Source: Micromonospora peucetia
GTDB lineage: Bacteria; Actinomycetota; Actinomycetes; Mycobacteriales; Micromonosporaceae
NCBI RefSeq assembly: GCF_900091625.1
Contig: NZ_FMIC01000002.1
Span: 7,068,001 to 7,132,000, forward strand
Length of the DNA stretch: 64,000 bases
Direction of reading: 5' to 3'
The notes below the pieces were generated by a model. The model did not search any database. It was not told where the DNA came from and worked only from the letters and a program-made list of their open reading frames with translations. The stretch's first letter is position 1; every line of letters starts with the position of its first letter. Shown here one piece after another: positions 8,896-17,270 of this stretch. The translations under genes were made by a program, and so were the position numbers.

Positions 8896-8921
8896 ATGGG
8901 TGGCGGAGATGGGTGGCGGAG
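8896..8921. repeat. 13-bp direct repeat, two copies
   Basis: ATGGGTGGCGGAG occurs twice back to back in the gap before the sugar transferase gene. Confidence 0.6.
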
Positions 8922-9075
8922 AGTTCCGTCCGTGCCGGGCCGCGTCCTGACAGGCCGTTGGGCGGTTGACCTGTCGGGATCAGCGTCGAGTGTCGCGATT
9001 CGGCGCCTATGCGACGTTAATCCCTGTTAGAACGGGTTTGTCGCGTGTGCCTGACTCTACCTGGAGGTCGAGACC

Positions 9076-9801
9076 TTGCCTGGTTCCGTGGACACGCCGG
9101 TGGACCTCGCGCGCCGGTCCCACCGGGAGACGCTCAAGCGGGCGGTCGACGTGGCGGCGGCCGTGCTGCTGCTCGTGCTGGCCGCGCCCCTGATCCTCGT
9201 GGTGGCGGTGCTGGTGGCGGTGGGACTCGGCCGGCCGGTGTTGTTCCGGCAGCCGCGCGTGGGACGGCACGGCCAGGTGTTCGAGCTGGTCAAGTTCCGC
9301 ACCATGCTCCCGCCCGATCCGCAGCGGGGGCGGGTGCGTGACGGGGACCGGCTCACGCCGCTCGGGCGGTTCCTGCGTTCCACCAGCCTCGACGAGCTGC
9401 CGACGCTGGTCAACGTGCTGCGCGGCGACATGAGCCTGGTCGGCCCCCGTCCCCTGCTCACCGCGTACCTGCCGCGCTACTCCCCCACCCAGGCCCGCCG
9501 GCACGAGGTCAGGCCGGGCGTCACCGGGCTGGCCCAGGTGCGCGGGCGCAACAGCCTGGGCTGGGAGGAGAAGCTGGACCTGGACGTCTGGTACGTCGAC
9601 CACCGCTGCCTGCGGCTGGACCTGTCGATCCTCGCCGCGACCGTCCGCACCGTGCTGCGCCGCGAGGGGATCTCCGCGGCGGGCTCGGCCACCGCGCCCG
9701 AGTTCCTCGGCACGCCCTCACTGGTCCCCGCCCGGTCAGGGCCGGACGCCCGGCCGGGACCGGACGCCGACCTGGCCGTCCCCGCCGGAGGTCGCCGATG
9801 A
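9076..9801 (+). CDS. Undecaprenyl-phosphate sugar phosphotransferase (PglC/WcaJ C-terminal type)
   Basis: This 241-residue membrane enzyme should start polymer synthesis by moving a sugar-1-phosphate from a UDP-sugar to undecaprenyl phosphate on the inner membrane face. It is the short form of the family: one hydrophobic re-entrant helix at about 26-51 after the KRAVD motif, then the catalytic Asp106-Glu107 pair and GDMSLVGPRP at about 117-126. The TTG start is set by GGAGGT at 9063-9068, 7 nt upstream; no ATG fits. It is the first gene of an operon and its stop overlaps the aminotransferase start (ATGA). The neighbours suggest a diacetylbacillosamine-type donor. Confidence 0.9.
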   Translation: MPGSVDTPVDLARRSHRETLKRAVDVAAAVLLLVLAAPLILVVAVLVAVGLGRPVLFRQPRVGRHGQVFELVKFRTMLPPDPQRGRVRDGDRLTPLGRFLRSTSLDELPTLVNVLRGDMSLVGPRPLLTAYLPRYSPTQARRHEVRPGVTGLAQVRGRNSLGWEEKLDLDVWYVDHRCLRLDLSILAATVRTVLRREGISAAGSATAPEFLGTPSLVPARSGPDARPGPDADLAVPAGGRR

Positions 9802-10946
9802 GCCGGACCATCCACCTCTCCCCGCCCGACGTCGGGCCGCTGGAGGAGTCGTACCTGGTCGCGGCCCTGCGATCCGGCTGGGTAGCGCCCGTGGGGCCGG
9901 ACCTCGACGCGTTCGAGCGCGAGGTCGCCGCCCGGGTGGGCACCTGCGGGGCCGTGGCCGTGAGTTCCGGCACGGCCGCGCTGCACCTGGCGCTGCTCGG
10001 GGTGGGAGTCAGGCCCGGGGACGCCGTCATCGTGCCGACGCTGACCTTCGTGGCCACCGCGAACGCGGTCCGGTACACCGGTGCCCGGCCGGTCTTCGTC
10101 GACTGTGATCCGTATTCCGGGAACATCGACGTCGCCGGCGTGGAGGAGCTGATCCGGACCCTCACCGCCCGGGGGGAGCGCGTCGGGGCGGTCGTCCCCG
10201 TCGACCTCTTCGGCAGCTGCGCCGACCACACCGCGCTGGCCCCGGTCTGCGCGGCGGCGGGCGTGCCGGTCGTCGAGGACGCCGCGGAGGCCCTCGGCGC
10301 GACCCATCACGGCCGACCGGCCGGCTCCTTCGGGCAGGTGGGCATCCTCTCCTTCAACGGCAACAAGATCATGACCACCTCGGGCGGTGGGATGCTCGTC
10401 TCCGACGACCCGGACCTGCTCGCCCGGGCCCGGTTCCTGTCGACCCAGGCCCGCGAACCGACACCGCACTACGAGCACCGCGAGACGGGCTACAACTACC
10501 GGCTCAGCAACCTGCTCGCCGCGCTGGGGCGTGCCCAGCTCGTCCGGCTGGACGGGATGATCACCCGACGCCGGCACCTGCGCGACCGCTACGCCAAGCT
10601 CTTCGCCCCGGTTCCGGGTGTGCGCCTGCTCGGCGTGGAGGATGCCGGCTCCAACTGCTGGCTGACCACCATCGCGGTCGACCCGGAGCGGTCCGGCTGG
10701 CGGGCCGCCGACCTCGCCGCCCACCTGGCCGGGCGGGACATCGAGACGCGACCGGTCTGGAAGCCGATGCACCTGCAACCGGCGTACGCCGACGCCGAGC
10801 GCCTCGTCACCGGGGTTGCCGAGCGGTTGTTCGCCGACGGGCTGGCCCTGCCCAGCGGCAGCGCCCTCAACGAGCGGCAGGTCGGCCTCGTCCTCGCCGC
10901 CGTCGGCGAGTTCCTGACGGAACGGGTGGGAGCGTCGACGGCGTGA
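9798..10946 (+). CDS. DegT/DnrJ/EryC1/PglE-type sugar aminotransferase
   Basis: This PLP-dependent enzyme of 382 residues should transfer an amino group to a 4-keto (or 3-keto) UDP-sugar. The Schiff-base lysine is Lys190 in SFNGNK. The cofactor region VVEDAAEALGA (about 158-168) and the SSGTAALHLAL loop (about 56-66) are typical of the family. Its place between a PglC-like transferase, a PglD-like acetyltransferase and a PglF-like dehydratase argues for UDP-4-amino-4,6-dideoxy-GlcNAc synthesis. The start overlaps the previous stop by 4 nt, and its own stop overlaps the next start. Other sugar aminotransferases of this family look alike, so the exact substrate is inferred. Confidence 0.88.
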   Translation: MSRTIHLSPPDVGPLEESYLVAALRSGWVAPVGPDLDAFEREVAARVGTCGAVAVSSGTAALHLALLGVGVRPGDAVIVPTLTFVATANAVRYTGARPVFVDCDPYSGNIDVAGVEELIRTLTARGERVGAVVPVDLFGSCADHTALAPVCAAAGVPVVEDAAEALGATHHGRPAGSFGQVGILSFNGNKIMTTSGGGMLVSDDPDLLARARFLSTQAREPTPHYEHRETGYNYRLSNLLAALGRAQLVRLDGMITRRRHLRDRYAKLFAPVPGVRLLGVEDAGSNCWLTTIAVDPERSGWRAADLAAHLAGRDIETRPVWKPMHLQPAYADAERLVTGVAERLFADGLALPSGSALNERQVGLVLAAVGEFLTERVGASTA

Positions 10947-11587
10947 CGATCCCCCTGGTGGTCGTCGGCTGCGGCGGCCACGGCCGGGAGGTCCTCACGA
11001 TCGCCCGGGCGATGGACGCCGCCACCGGCCGGCCGCGCTGGCGCCTCCTCGGGTTCGTCGACGACCGGCCCTCCGAGGAGAACCTGAAACGGATGCAGCG
11101 GCTCGACGTGCCCTGCCTCGGCGGCGTCGCCTGGCTGCGCGACGCGCCCCCGGACACGCACCACGTCATCGGCATCGGCGACCCGCGCGTCCGGCGGGCG
11201 GTCGCCGCCCGGGTCGACGCGTACGGCACGGCGGCGGCGAGCCTCGTGCACCCCGCGGCGACGATCGGGCCGGACATCGTGCACGGCCCCGGTTTCGTGG
11301 CCTTCCCGGGGGCCCGGGCCACCACCAACATCACCGTCGGCCGGCACGTGCACCTCAACCAGAACGCCACGGTCGGGCACGACTGCACCCTCGCCGACTT
11401 CGTGTCGGTCTACCCGCTGGCCGCCGTCTCCGGCGACTGCCACCTGGCGGAAGGGGCGCTCGTCGGCACGACGGCGGCCGTGTTGCAGGGCCTGCGGGTG
11501 GGACGGGACAGCACCGTCGGGGCGGGTGCCTGCGTCGTGCGGGACGTGCCGGACGGCGTGGTCGTCAAGGGCGTACCCGCCCGCTGA
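10943..11587 (+). CDS. PglD/NeuD-type sugar O/N-acetyltransferase
   Basis: This protein of 214 residues has the two parts of the PglD family: an N-terminal nucleotide-sugar binding domain beginning VVVGCGGHGREV, and a left-handed beta-helix of hexapeptide repeats from about residue 100 to the end. The His in the ATVGHDCTL turn is the likely catalytic base. It probably acetylates the 4-amino group made by the preceding aminotransferase, using acetyl-CoA. The GTG start overlaps the aminotransferase stop (GTGA). The gene ends about 145 nt before the dehydratase gene, across an unusually A/T-rich leader. Confidence 0.85.
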   Translation: MTIPLVVVGCGGHGREVLTIARAMDAATGRPRWRLLGFVDDRPSEENLKRMQRLDVPCLGGVAWLRDAPPDTHHVIGIGDPRVRRAVAARVDAYGTAAASLVHPAATIGPDIVHGPGFVAFPGARATTNITVGRHVHLNQNATVGHDCTLADFVSVYPLAAVSGDCHLAEGALVGTTAAVLQGLRVGRDSTVGAGACVVRDVPDGVVVKGVPAR

Positions 11588-11669
11588 ACCGACGCCCGCC
11601 CGCCGGGAACGAAAATCGGTCATCAAACCTGAAAAGCTCCAAACATCGCGTTAAGGCATGTATCAACTA

Positions 11670-11705
11670 AAGGAGCCCAAAGCTCCTTCCGCCTCACGGC
11701 GGAAG
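11670..11705 (+). promoter_or_regulatory. Two overlapping hairpins in the dehydratase leader
   Basis: Hairpin 1 pairs 11670-11676 with 11682-11688 (AAGGAGC/GCTCCTT, loop CCAAA). Hairpin 2 pairs 11686-11693 with 11698-11705 (CTTCCGCC/GGCGGAAG, loop TCAC). They share bases 11686-11688, so both cannot be fully formed at once. The surrounding 11610-11670 is visibly A/T-rich and is a good place for a promoter. AGGGAG at 11720-11725 is the ribosome binding site. A regulatory role is inference. Confidence 0.4.
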
Positions 11706-11731
11706 CGGTCGGAGACTGACAGGGAGCACAG

Positions 11732-13603
11732 ATGCCGCCGGAAACAGAGCCCGCCCGCCTCGGTGGGCAGAGGTCGTACCGGGCCAGGGTGCGCCGCCGC
11801 ACCATCGGATTTCTCGCCACCGACAGCACCGCCTGGATCGGCGGGTTCATCGCCGCGGTCTGGTTCCGCTACGAGTTCGACCTGACGACCGACCACCTCG
11901 CCCGCGCCGCCGCCTGCGGCGTCCTCGCCGCCGCCGTGCACGTGGCCGTCGCGGCGGTGCGCCGGATCTACTCCGGACGCCACCCGCTGGGCAGCCTCCA
12001 GGAGGTGCAGGGGGTGGCGGGCACCGCGGCCACCACGGCCGCGATCCTGCTGGTCGGGCTGCTGCCGGCCGGCGTACGACCGGTGCCGGCGAGCACGCCG
12101 CTGGTCGGGGGCGCCCTGGCGCTGCTGTTCATGCTGACCGCCCGGTTCACCTACCGGCACCGCCGCGACCTCGCCATGCGGCCGGACGCCCGATCCTCCG
12201 ACCCCGTGCTGCTGTTCGGACTCGGCGACGCCGGGCAGGGGCTGCTCCGGGCCATGCTCGGCGACCCGCGCGGGCGCTACCGGCCCGTCGGCGCCCTCGA
12301 CGACGACCCCGACAAGCGGGACCTGCGCATCGGCGGGGTACGGGTGCTCGGCGGTCGCCGGGACGTGGCGACGGCCGTACGGCGTACCGGCGCGACGACG
12401 GTGATCTTCTCCGTCGCCAACGCCGACGCCGCGCTGATCCGGGAGATCCGCGAGGCCACCCTGCCGACCGGGGCGGCGTTCAAGGTGCTGCCTCCGGTCC
12501 GGGACCTCGTCGACCACCGGATCACCGTCACCGACGTCCGCGACGTGCAGATCGGTGACCTGCTCGGTCGCCGGCAGGTCGTCGCCGACATGCAGTTGAG
12601 CGGCAACGGGCTCACCGGCCGGCGGATCCTGGTCACCGGCGCCGGTGGCTCCATCGGCTCGGAGCTGTGCCGGCAGCTGATGAAGGCGGATCCGGGCGAG
12701 CTGATGATGCTCGACCGCGACGAGTCGGCCCTGCACGGCCTCCAGATGTCGCTGGCCGGCCGGGCCATGCTGGACGGTCCCGAACTGATCCTCGCCGACC
12801 TCCGCGACGACGAGGGCATCCGGCGGATCATCCGGGACCGCCGGCCGGACGTCATCTTCCACGCCGCCGCGCTCAAGCACCTCACGCTGCTCCAGCGGCA
12901 CCCCGGCGAGGCGGTGAAGACGAACGTCTGGGGCACCCTCTCGGTGCTCGACGCGTGCCGCGACGTGGCCCGGTTCGTCAACATCTCCACCGACAAGGCC
13001 GCCGACCCGATCAGCGTCCTCGGATACTCGAAGCGGATCACCGAGCGGTTGACCGCGCACGCCGCCTCCCGTTTCCCCGGCACCTTCCTCAGCGTCCGCT
13101 TCGGCAACGTGCTGAGCAGCCGCGGATCGGTGGTGACCGCGTTCCAGCGGCAGATCGAGCTGGGCAACCCGCTCACCGTCACCCACCCGGAGGTGACCCG
13201 CTACCTGATGACGGTGCAGGAGGCGGTGCACCTGGTGTTGCAGGCCGCCGAGATCGGCCGCGACGGGGAGGCGCTGGTACTGGACATGGGTGAGCCCGTC
13301 CGCATCGCCGACCTGGCCCGGCAGATGGCCGAGCAGGCGGACAGCGGTGTACCGATCGTCTACACCGGACTGCGACCCGGCGAGAAGCTGCACGAGGACC
13401 TGTTCGGCGACGGCGAGACCGACACCCGGCCGCTGCACCCGCTGGTCTCGCACGTGACGGTGCCCGCCCTGGACCCGATGGAGGTCAGCGGCCTCGACCC
13501 GTACGACGATCCGGAGAAGGTGGTCGCGCAGCTGGCCCTGCTCTGCGACCACCCGGCCGGGCCGGTCCGCCGCTCCTCGGTGCAGGTGCCGCTGTCCCGC
13601 TGA
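11732..13603 (+). CDS. Membrane UDP-GlcNAc 4,6-dehydratase of the PglF/CapD type
   Basis: This protein of 623 residues has a hydrophobic N-terminal part with about four membrane segments (between residues 24 and 140), a first Rossmann-like domain beginning LLFGLGDAGQG (about 160), and a second, catalytic SDR domain starting at RRILVTGAGGSIGSEL (about 297). In the catalytic segment STDKAADPISVLGYSK the usual Tyr of YxxxK is replaced by Leu four residues before Lys, as PglF/FlaA1-type enzymes replace it by Met. It should make the 4-keto-6-deoxy UDP-HexNAc used by the aminotransferase and acetyltransferase upstream. It is full length and ends before two strong terminators. Confidence 0.88.
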   Translation: MPPETEPARLGGQRSYRARVRRRTIGFLATDSTAWIGGFIAAVWFRYEFDLTTDHLARAAACGVLAAAVHVAVAAVRRIYSGRHPLGSLQEVQGVAGTAATTAAILLVGLLPAGVRPVPASTPLVGGALALLFMLTARFTYRHRRDLAMRPDARSSDPVLLFGLGDAGQGLLRAMLGDPRGRYRPVGALDDDPDKRDLRIGGVRVLGGRRDVATAVRRTGATTVIFSVANADAALIREIREATLPTGAAFKVLPPVRDLVDHRITVTDVRDVQIGDLLGRRQVVADMQLSGNGLTGRRILVTGAGGSIGSELCRQLMKADPGELMMLDRDESALHGLQMSLAGRAMLDGPELILADLRDDEGIRRIIRDRRPDVIFHAAALKHLTLLQRHPGEAVKTNVWGTLSVLDACRDVARFVNISTDKAADPISVLGYSKRITERLTAHAASRFPGTFLSVRFGNVLSSRGSVVTAFQRQIELGNPLTVTHPEVTRYLMTVQEAVHLVLQAAEIGRDGEALVLDMGEPVRIADLARQMAEQADSGVPIVYTGLRPGEKLHEDLFGDGETDTRPLHPLVSHVTVPALDPMEVSGLDPYDDPEKVVAQLALLCDHPAGPVRRSSVQVPLSR

Positions 13604-13613
13604 CACCGTCGCG

Positions 13614-13653
13614 TGCGGACGCCGCCGACCCCGAGGGGTCGGCGGCGTCCGCA
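13614..13653 (+). terminator. 18-bp terminator hairpin after the dehydratase
   Basis: The arms 13614-13631 and 13636-13653 (TGCGGACGCCGCCGACCC and its complement) pair perfectly around CGAG, 11 nt after the stop codon. Confidence 0.85.
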
Positions 13654-13739
13654 AAGGTGGCGGCCGACGCCGCCGTCCGGGCCGTCCCGATCAGGCCGGA
13701 GGTACCCGCCTCTGTCACCCGCATTCCGTCGGCAGCACG

Positions 13740-13772
13740 AAACCGGCGACCGGAGGTTCCGGTCGCCGGTTT
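13740..13772. terminator. Bidirectional terminator between convergent operons
   Basis: AAACCGGCGACCGGA (13740-13754) and TCCGGTCGCCGGTTT (13758-13772) pair over 15 bp around GGT. There is an A-tract on one side and a T-tract on the other, so it can serve both the dehydratase operon and the leftward 2-epimerase operon. Confidence 0.8.
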
Positions 13773-13786
13773 TCGTTCTGCCGGTC

Positions 13787-14911
13787 TCAGCGGCGGATGC
13801 CCGCCCAGTCGTGGTGCCTACGGACGGTGGAGAGAACGAAGTCGACCACCCGGCGGGAGGTGTCCGGGACCCGGTAGTCGACCGGGCACGGCACCCCCTG
13901 GGCGGCGACCTGACCCACGGTCACGTCGACCGCCTCGACCACGCCCTGCGGGTCGAGGCCGGTCATGATGATCCCGCCGGCGTCCAGCGCCTCCGGGCGC
14001 TCGATCGACTCGCGCAACGTCACGGCCGGGAAGCCGAGGATCGCGGCCTCCTCGCTGATCGTGCCGCTGTCGGAGAGCGTGCAGAAGGCCCTGGTCTGCA
14101 AATGCACGTAGTCGAAGAGGCCGAACGGCTCGTGGAACGCGATCCCGTCGAGGACGCTCGCGTCCGGCGCCAACGCCTCCAACCGCTTGCGGGTGCGGGG
14201 ATGCGTGGAGACCAGCACCGGATGCCCCCACCGGTCGCGGACCGCCTTGAGGCAGTCGAGCAGACGCTGGAGGCGGGCCGGCTGGTCCACGTTCTCCTCG
14301 CGGTGCGCGCTGACCACGAAGTACCGGCCGGGTGCGAGGTCGAGTTGGCGCAGCACCCCCGACGCGGCGATGTCGGCCCGGTAGTGCTCCAGCACCTCGC
14401 GCATCGGCGAGCCGGTGTGCAGGATGCGGCGCGGGTGCAGCCCCTCGGCCAGCAGGTTGCGCCGGGCGTGCTCCGTGTAGACCAGGTTGAAGTCGGCGAC
14501 GTGGTCGACCAGCCGCCGGTTGGTCTCCTCGGGGACGTTGAGGTCGAAGCAGCGGTTGCCGGCCTCCATGTGGTAGACCGGCACCCGCATCCGCCGGGCC
14601 ATCAGCGCGGCGATGCAGCTGTTGGTGTCGCCGAGCACGAGCAGCGCGTCCGGCCGCGTCTCGGCGATCGCCGCCTCCATGCCGACCAGCACGCCGCCCA
14701 GCACCCGGCCGAGCGACGAGGTGTCCACCCGGAGGAACCGGTCCGGCTCGCGCAGTCGCAACTCCTTGAAGAAGACGTCGGAGAGCGTGCTGTCCCAGTT
14801 CTGTCCGGTGTGCACCAGCAGGTGGTCCACGGTGTCGTCGAGCCGGGCGATCACCCGGGACAGTCGGATGATCTCGGGTCGGGTGCCGACCACCGTCATG
14901 ATCCGGGTCAT
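13787..14911 (-). CDS. UDP-N-acetylglucosamine 2-epimerase family, CapG/FnlC/WbjD type
   Basis: This 374-residue non-hydrolysing 2-epimerase keeps the family signatures HTGQNWD (about 39), LGDTNSC (about 93), MEAGNRC (about 112), SAHREENVD (about 216) and SDSGTISEE (about 285). Placed last in an operon with CapE- and CapF-like genes, it should carry out the C2 epimerisation that completes UDP-N-acetyl-L-fucosamine. The shorter GNRCFD form of the glutamate loop is the form found in this subgroup rather than in WecB. Its ATG overlaps the stop of the glycosyltransferase upstream (ATGA). A second, more WecB-like epimerase lies at 62681. Confidence 0.85.
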   Translation of the reverse strand: MTRIMTVVGTRPEIIRLSRVIARLDDTVDHLLVHTGQNWDSTLSDVFFKELRLREPDRFLRVDTSSLGRVLGGVLVGMEAAIAETRPDALLVLGDTNSCIAALMARRMRVPVYHMEAGNRCFDLNVPEETNRRLVDHVADFNLVYTEHARRNLLAEGLHPRRILHTGSPMREVLEHYRADIAASGVLRQLDLAPGRYFVVSAHREENVDQPARLQRLLDCLKAVRDRWGHPVLVSTHPRTRKRLEALAPDASVLDGIAFHEPFGLFDYVHLQTRAFCTLSDSGTISEEAAILGFPAVTLRESIERPEALDAGGIIMTGLDPQGVVEAVDVTVGQVAAQGVPCPVDYRVPDTSRRVVDFVLSTVRRHHDWAGIRR

Positions 14912-16146
14912 GCCCGTCCTCTCTCTGCTGCCAGCTTGATCAGGATGTCCTCGAACTGGTCCACGCCCACCCGCAGCGACATACGCTCCTGGTAGACCCG
15001 TCGGGCCCGCTGGCCCAACTCCGCCCGGACGTCCGCGGACTCGGCCGCCGCGACGCAGAACCGCGCGGCGAGCGCCCGCCAGTCCCCCGGCGGGGAGACC
15101 AGGCCGACCCCGGCCGAGCGGACCAGGGCCGCGGCGTCGCCGCCCACCGACGCGATCACCGGGCTGCCGCAGGCCAGGGCGGCCTGCAGTTTCGACGGGA
15201 TGCTGCCGCGCAACGCGGGCAGGTCACGCAGGCAGACCAGCTGCCAGTCGGCAGCCGCGTACAGCTCGGCCATCTGTTCGGCGGGCCGCCGGCCGACGAA
15301 CCGCACGTTGTCGGCGCCGAGGTCCGCGGCGAGCCGGCGCGCGGCCTCCTCGCCGGCACCCGAGCCCACCAGCACCAGGTCGATCAGGTCGCGGGCGGCA
15401 GCCGCCGCCCGGATCGCGGTCTCGACACCCTGCAACAGGCCGATGTTGCCGGCGAACATCACGGTGTGGCGCCCGCGGTGGCCGAGCACCGCACGGGCCT
15501 CGTCGGTCGCCGGCACCGGCCGGAACAGCGCGTCGTCGGTCCAGTTCCACACCACCCGGACCCGGTCCGGGTCCGCGCCACGGGCCACGACCAGGTCGGC
15601 CATCGCCGGCGAGATCACCACGACGGCACCCGCCAGGCGGTACGTCGCGCGCATCAGTGCCCCGACGCTGCGCTCCAGGGCCCGGCCGGTCCGGCCGGCG
15701 GGCGCCATGCCCGACCCGAGCACCGACTCCGGCCACAGGTCCTGGACGTGCAGCACGATCGGCGTACGCCGGGCCAGACGGTGCAGTGCCGCCGCGGCGA
15801 TCGAGGTGGGTGGCGGATGGTAGACGTAGGTGACGTCGGCGTCCGCCAGCCAGCGGAGACCGCCCAGCGCGCTGCTGGCCCCGAAGGACAGGTGGCTCAG
15901 CGCGCGCCGGGCGGCGGACGTGTCGTGGCTGGGATAGGCGGGCACCCGCCGGACGGCGACCGGCCCGTCGGTCTCGGTGTGTCGCCAGCGCTGCCGCCAG
16001 CCGGGGAAGATCCGGCCGTACGGATAGCTCGGAAAGGTGGTGAGCACCCGCACCTCGTGGCCCCGCTCGGCCAGTTGACGCGCCAGGTTGCCGGGGATGA
16101 ACACCCCTTCGGGCGGGTACCACTGGCTGACCAGGCCGATCCTCAC
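14908..16146 (-). CDS. GT4 glycosyltransferase, WbuB-like
   Basis: The protein has 412 residues from a GTG at 16146, which overlaps the stop of the CapF-like gene (GTGA). The N-terminal Rossmann domain opens with IGLVSQWYPPEGVF, and the donor domain contains FAGNIGLLQG (about 235) and the ALACGSPVIASVGG segment (about 345). WbuB-type enzymes found beside fnlABC transfer N-acetylfucosamine residues to a lipid-linked acceptor, and the gene context here is the same. The acceptor is unknown. The open frame continues upstream, but that part is antisense or out-of-frame to capF. Confidence 0.83.
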   Translation of the reverse strand: MRIGLVSQWYPPEGVFIPGNLARQLAERGHEVRVLTTFPSYPYGRIFPGWRQRWRHTETDGPVAVRRVPAYPSHDTSAARRALSHLSFGASSALGGLRWLADADVTYVYHPPPTSIAAAALHRLARRTPIVLHVQDLWPESVLGSGMAPAGRTGRALERSVGALMRATYRLAGAVVVISPAMADLVVARGADPDRVRVVWNWTDDALFRPVPATDEARAVLGHRGRHTVMFAGNIGLLQGVETAIRAAAAARDLIDLVLVGSGAGEEAARRLAADLGADNVRFVGRRPAEQMAELYAAADWQLVCLRDLPALRGSIPSKLQAALACGSPVIASVGGDAAALVRSAGVGLVSPPGDWRALAARFCVAAAESADVRAELGQRARRVYQERMSLRVGVDQFEDILIKLAAERGRA

Positions 16147-17270
16147 GCGGCGACCACCGCGCGCTCCGGTCGGGCCGTCTCCACCGGCTCGGGCCAGGTG
16201 TCCGGCCGGGCCGGGTCGAACAGCTCGTTGGTCCAGAACATGGTGACCAGGTCGTCCGGACCGGTGTTGACCAGCTTGTGCACCCACATGGTGGGCATGT
16301 CCACCAGCACCGGCTCGTCGCCGGAGACCGGGAACCGCACCACCTCGGTGTCGCCGACCCGGCGCAGGCTGATCTCCGCCGTACCGCGCAGCACCACGAA
16401 GCGTTCCACCTTCGCCAGGTGGAAGTGCTCGCCCCGGGTGATCCCGGGACGGGTCGTGGAGCAGAAGGTCTGCCCGCCTCCCCCGTGCGTCCTGACCGTC
16501 TCGACCAGCTCGCCACGGGCGTCGGCCCGGCGCGGCAGCGCCAGCGGGTAGTGCGCCGGGAAGCAGTGCGACCGGTAGGTGTTGAACAGCCGCACGTCGT
16601 GCCGGTCCACCAGGGCCGGCAGCTCGCCCGTCCGGTAGGTGGCGGCGACGTCGGCGAGCCGGTCGGCGAGGGCCCGCACGCCGGTCCGCAGCGCCGGCAT
16701 GGCCGGGTCCCACGAACCTGCGGCCGGAACGCCGACGATCCGGGCCGCCGCGTCGGTGACGTGCACCAGGCTCAGCTCACGGTCGCCGTGCACCTCCGGC
16801 TGCCCGCCCTCGGCGAGCAGCCGGCAGAACGTCGCGACCGCGGAGTTGTAGAACGGCCGGCCGTGCTCCCCGTACAGGTTGGGCAGCAGGACATCGTCGA
16901 CAGGCAGGCCCGTGTCGGCCAGGGTGCCGGCGGCGGCGGCCTTGGCGTCGCCGTAGGGCGTGCCGTTTCCGGCCTGCACCGAGTTGGCGAAGACCACCGC
17001 GCCGGGCGGCGTCGGGCAGTGCTTGAGTCCCTGCGCGAGCTGGGCGGCGAGCTGCACGTTGCCGGCTGCCACGTCGGCCGGCTCACCCCGGTTGACCCCG
17101 GCCAGGTGCAGCACCCGGTCGACCCCGTCGAGCTTCGCCGCGGCCCGCTGCGGGTCGGCCAGGTCGGCCTGGGTGACGACGACCGGCTCCGGCCAGCCGA
17201 GGACGCGCAGCAGCACCCGCACGTGCCAGCCGAGGAAGCCGCCGGCGCCGGTGACCGCCAGCCTCAGCAC
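16143..17270 (-). CDS. CapF/WbjC-type bifunctional UDP-sugar epimerase-reductase
   Basis: This protein of 375 residues has an N-terminal NAD(P)-binding SDR domain (VTGAGGFLGWHV at about 6-17) and a C-terminal cupin domain (about 260-365) with the metal-binding GEHFHLAKVERF segment and MWVHKLVN. In CapF the cupin epimerises C3 and the SDR domain reduces C4, giving UDP-N-acetyl-6-deoxy-talose. That matches its place between CapE- and CapG-like genes. The start overlaps the capE stop by 7 nt, so translation is probably coupled. Confidence 0.87.
   Translation of the reverse strand: MLRLAVTGAGGFLGWHVRVLLRVLGWPEPVVVTQADLADPQRAAAKLDGVDRVLHLAGVNRGEPADVAAGNVQLAAQLAQGLKHCPTPPGAVVFANSVQAGNGTPYGDAKAAAAGTLADTGLPVDDVLLPNLYGEHGRPFYNSAVATFCRLLAEGGQPEVHGDRELSLVHVTDAAARIVGVPAAGSWDPAMPALRTGVRALADRLADVAATYRTGELPALVDRHDVRLFNTYRSHCFPAHYPLALPRRADARGELVETVRTHGGGGQTFCSTTRPGITRGEHFHLAKVERFVVLRGTAEISLRRVGDTEVVRFPVSGDEPVLVDMPTMWVHKLVNTGPDDLVTMFWTNELFDPARPDTWPEPVETARPERAVVAA

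Noticed and set aside
9016..9036. Operator-like dyad (AATCCCTGTT with AACGGGTTT) before the sugar transferase
   Set aside because: The two arms match only with an insertion and two mismatches, too weak to call a site.
11663..13654. A 663-residue minus-strand frame antisense to the PglF-like gene
   Set aside because: Its His/Arg/Gly-rich translation is what G+C-biased third positions give in reverse. The plus strand has intact motifs throughout.
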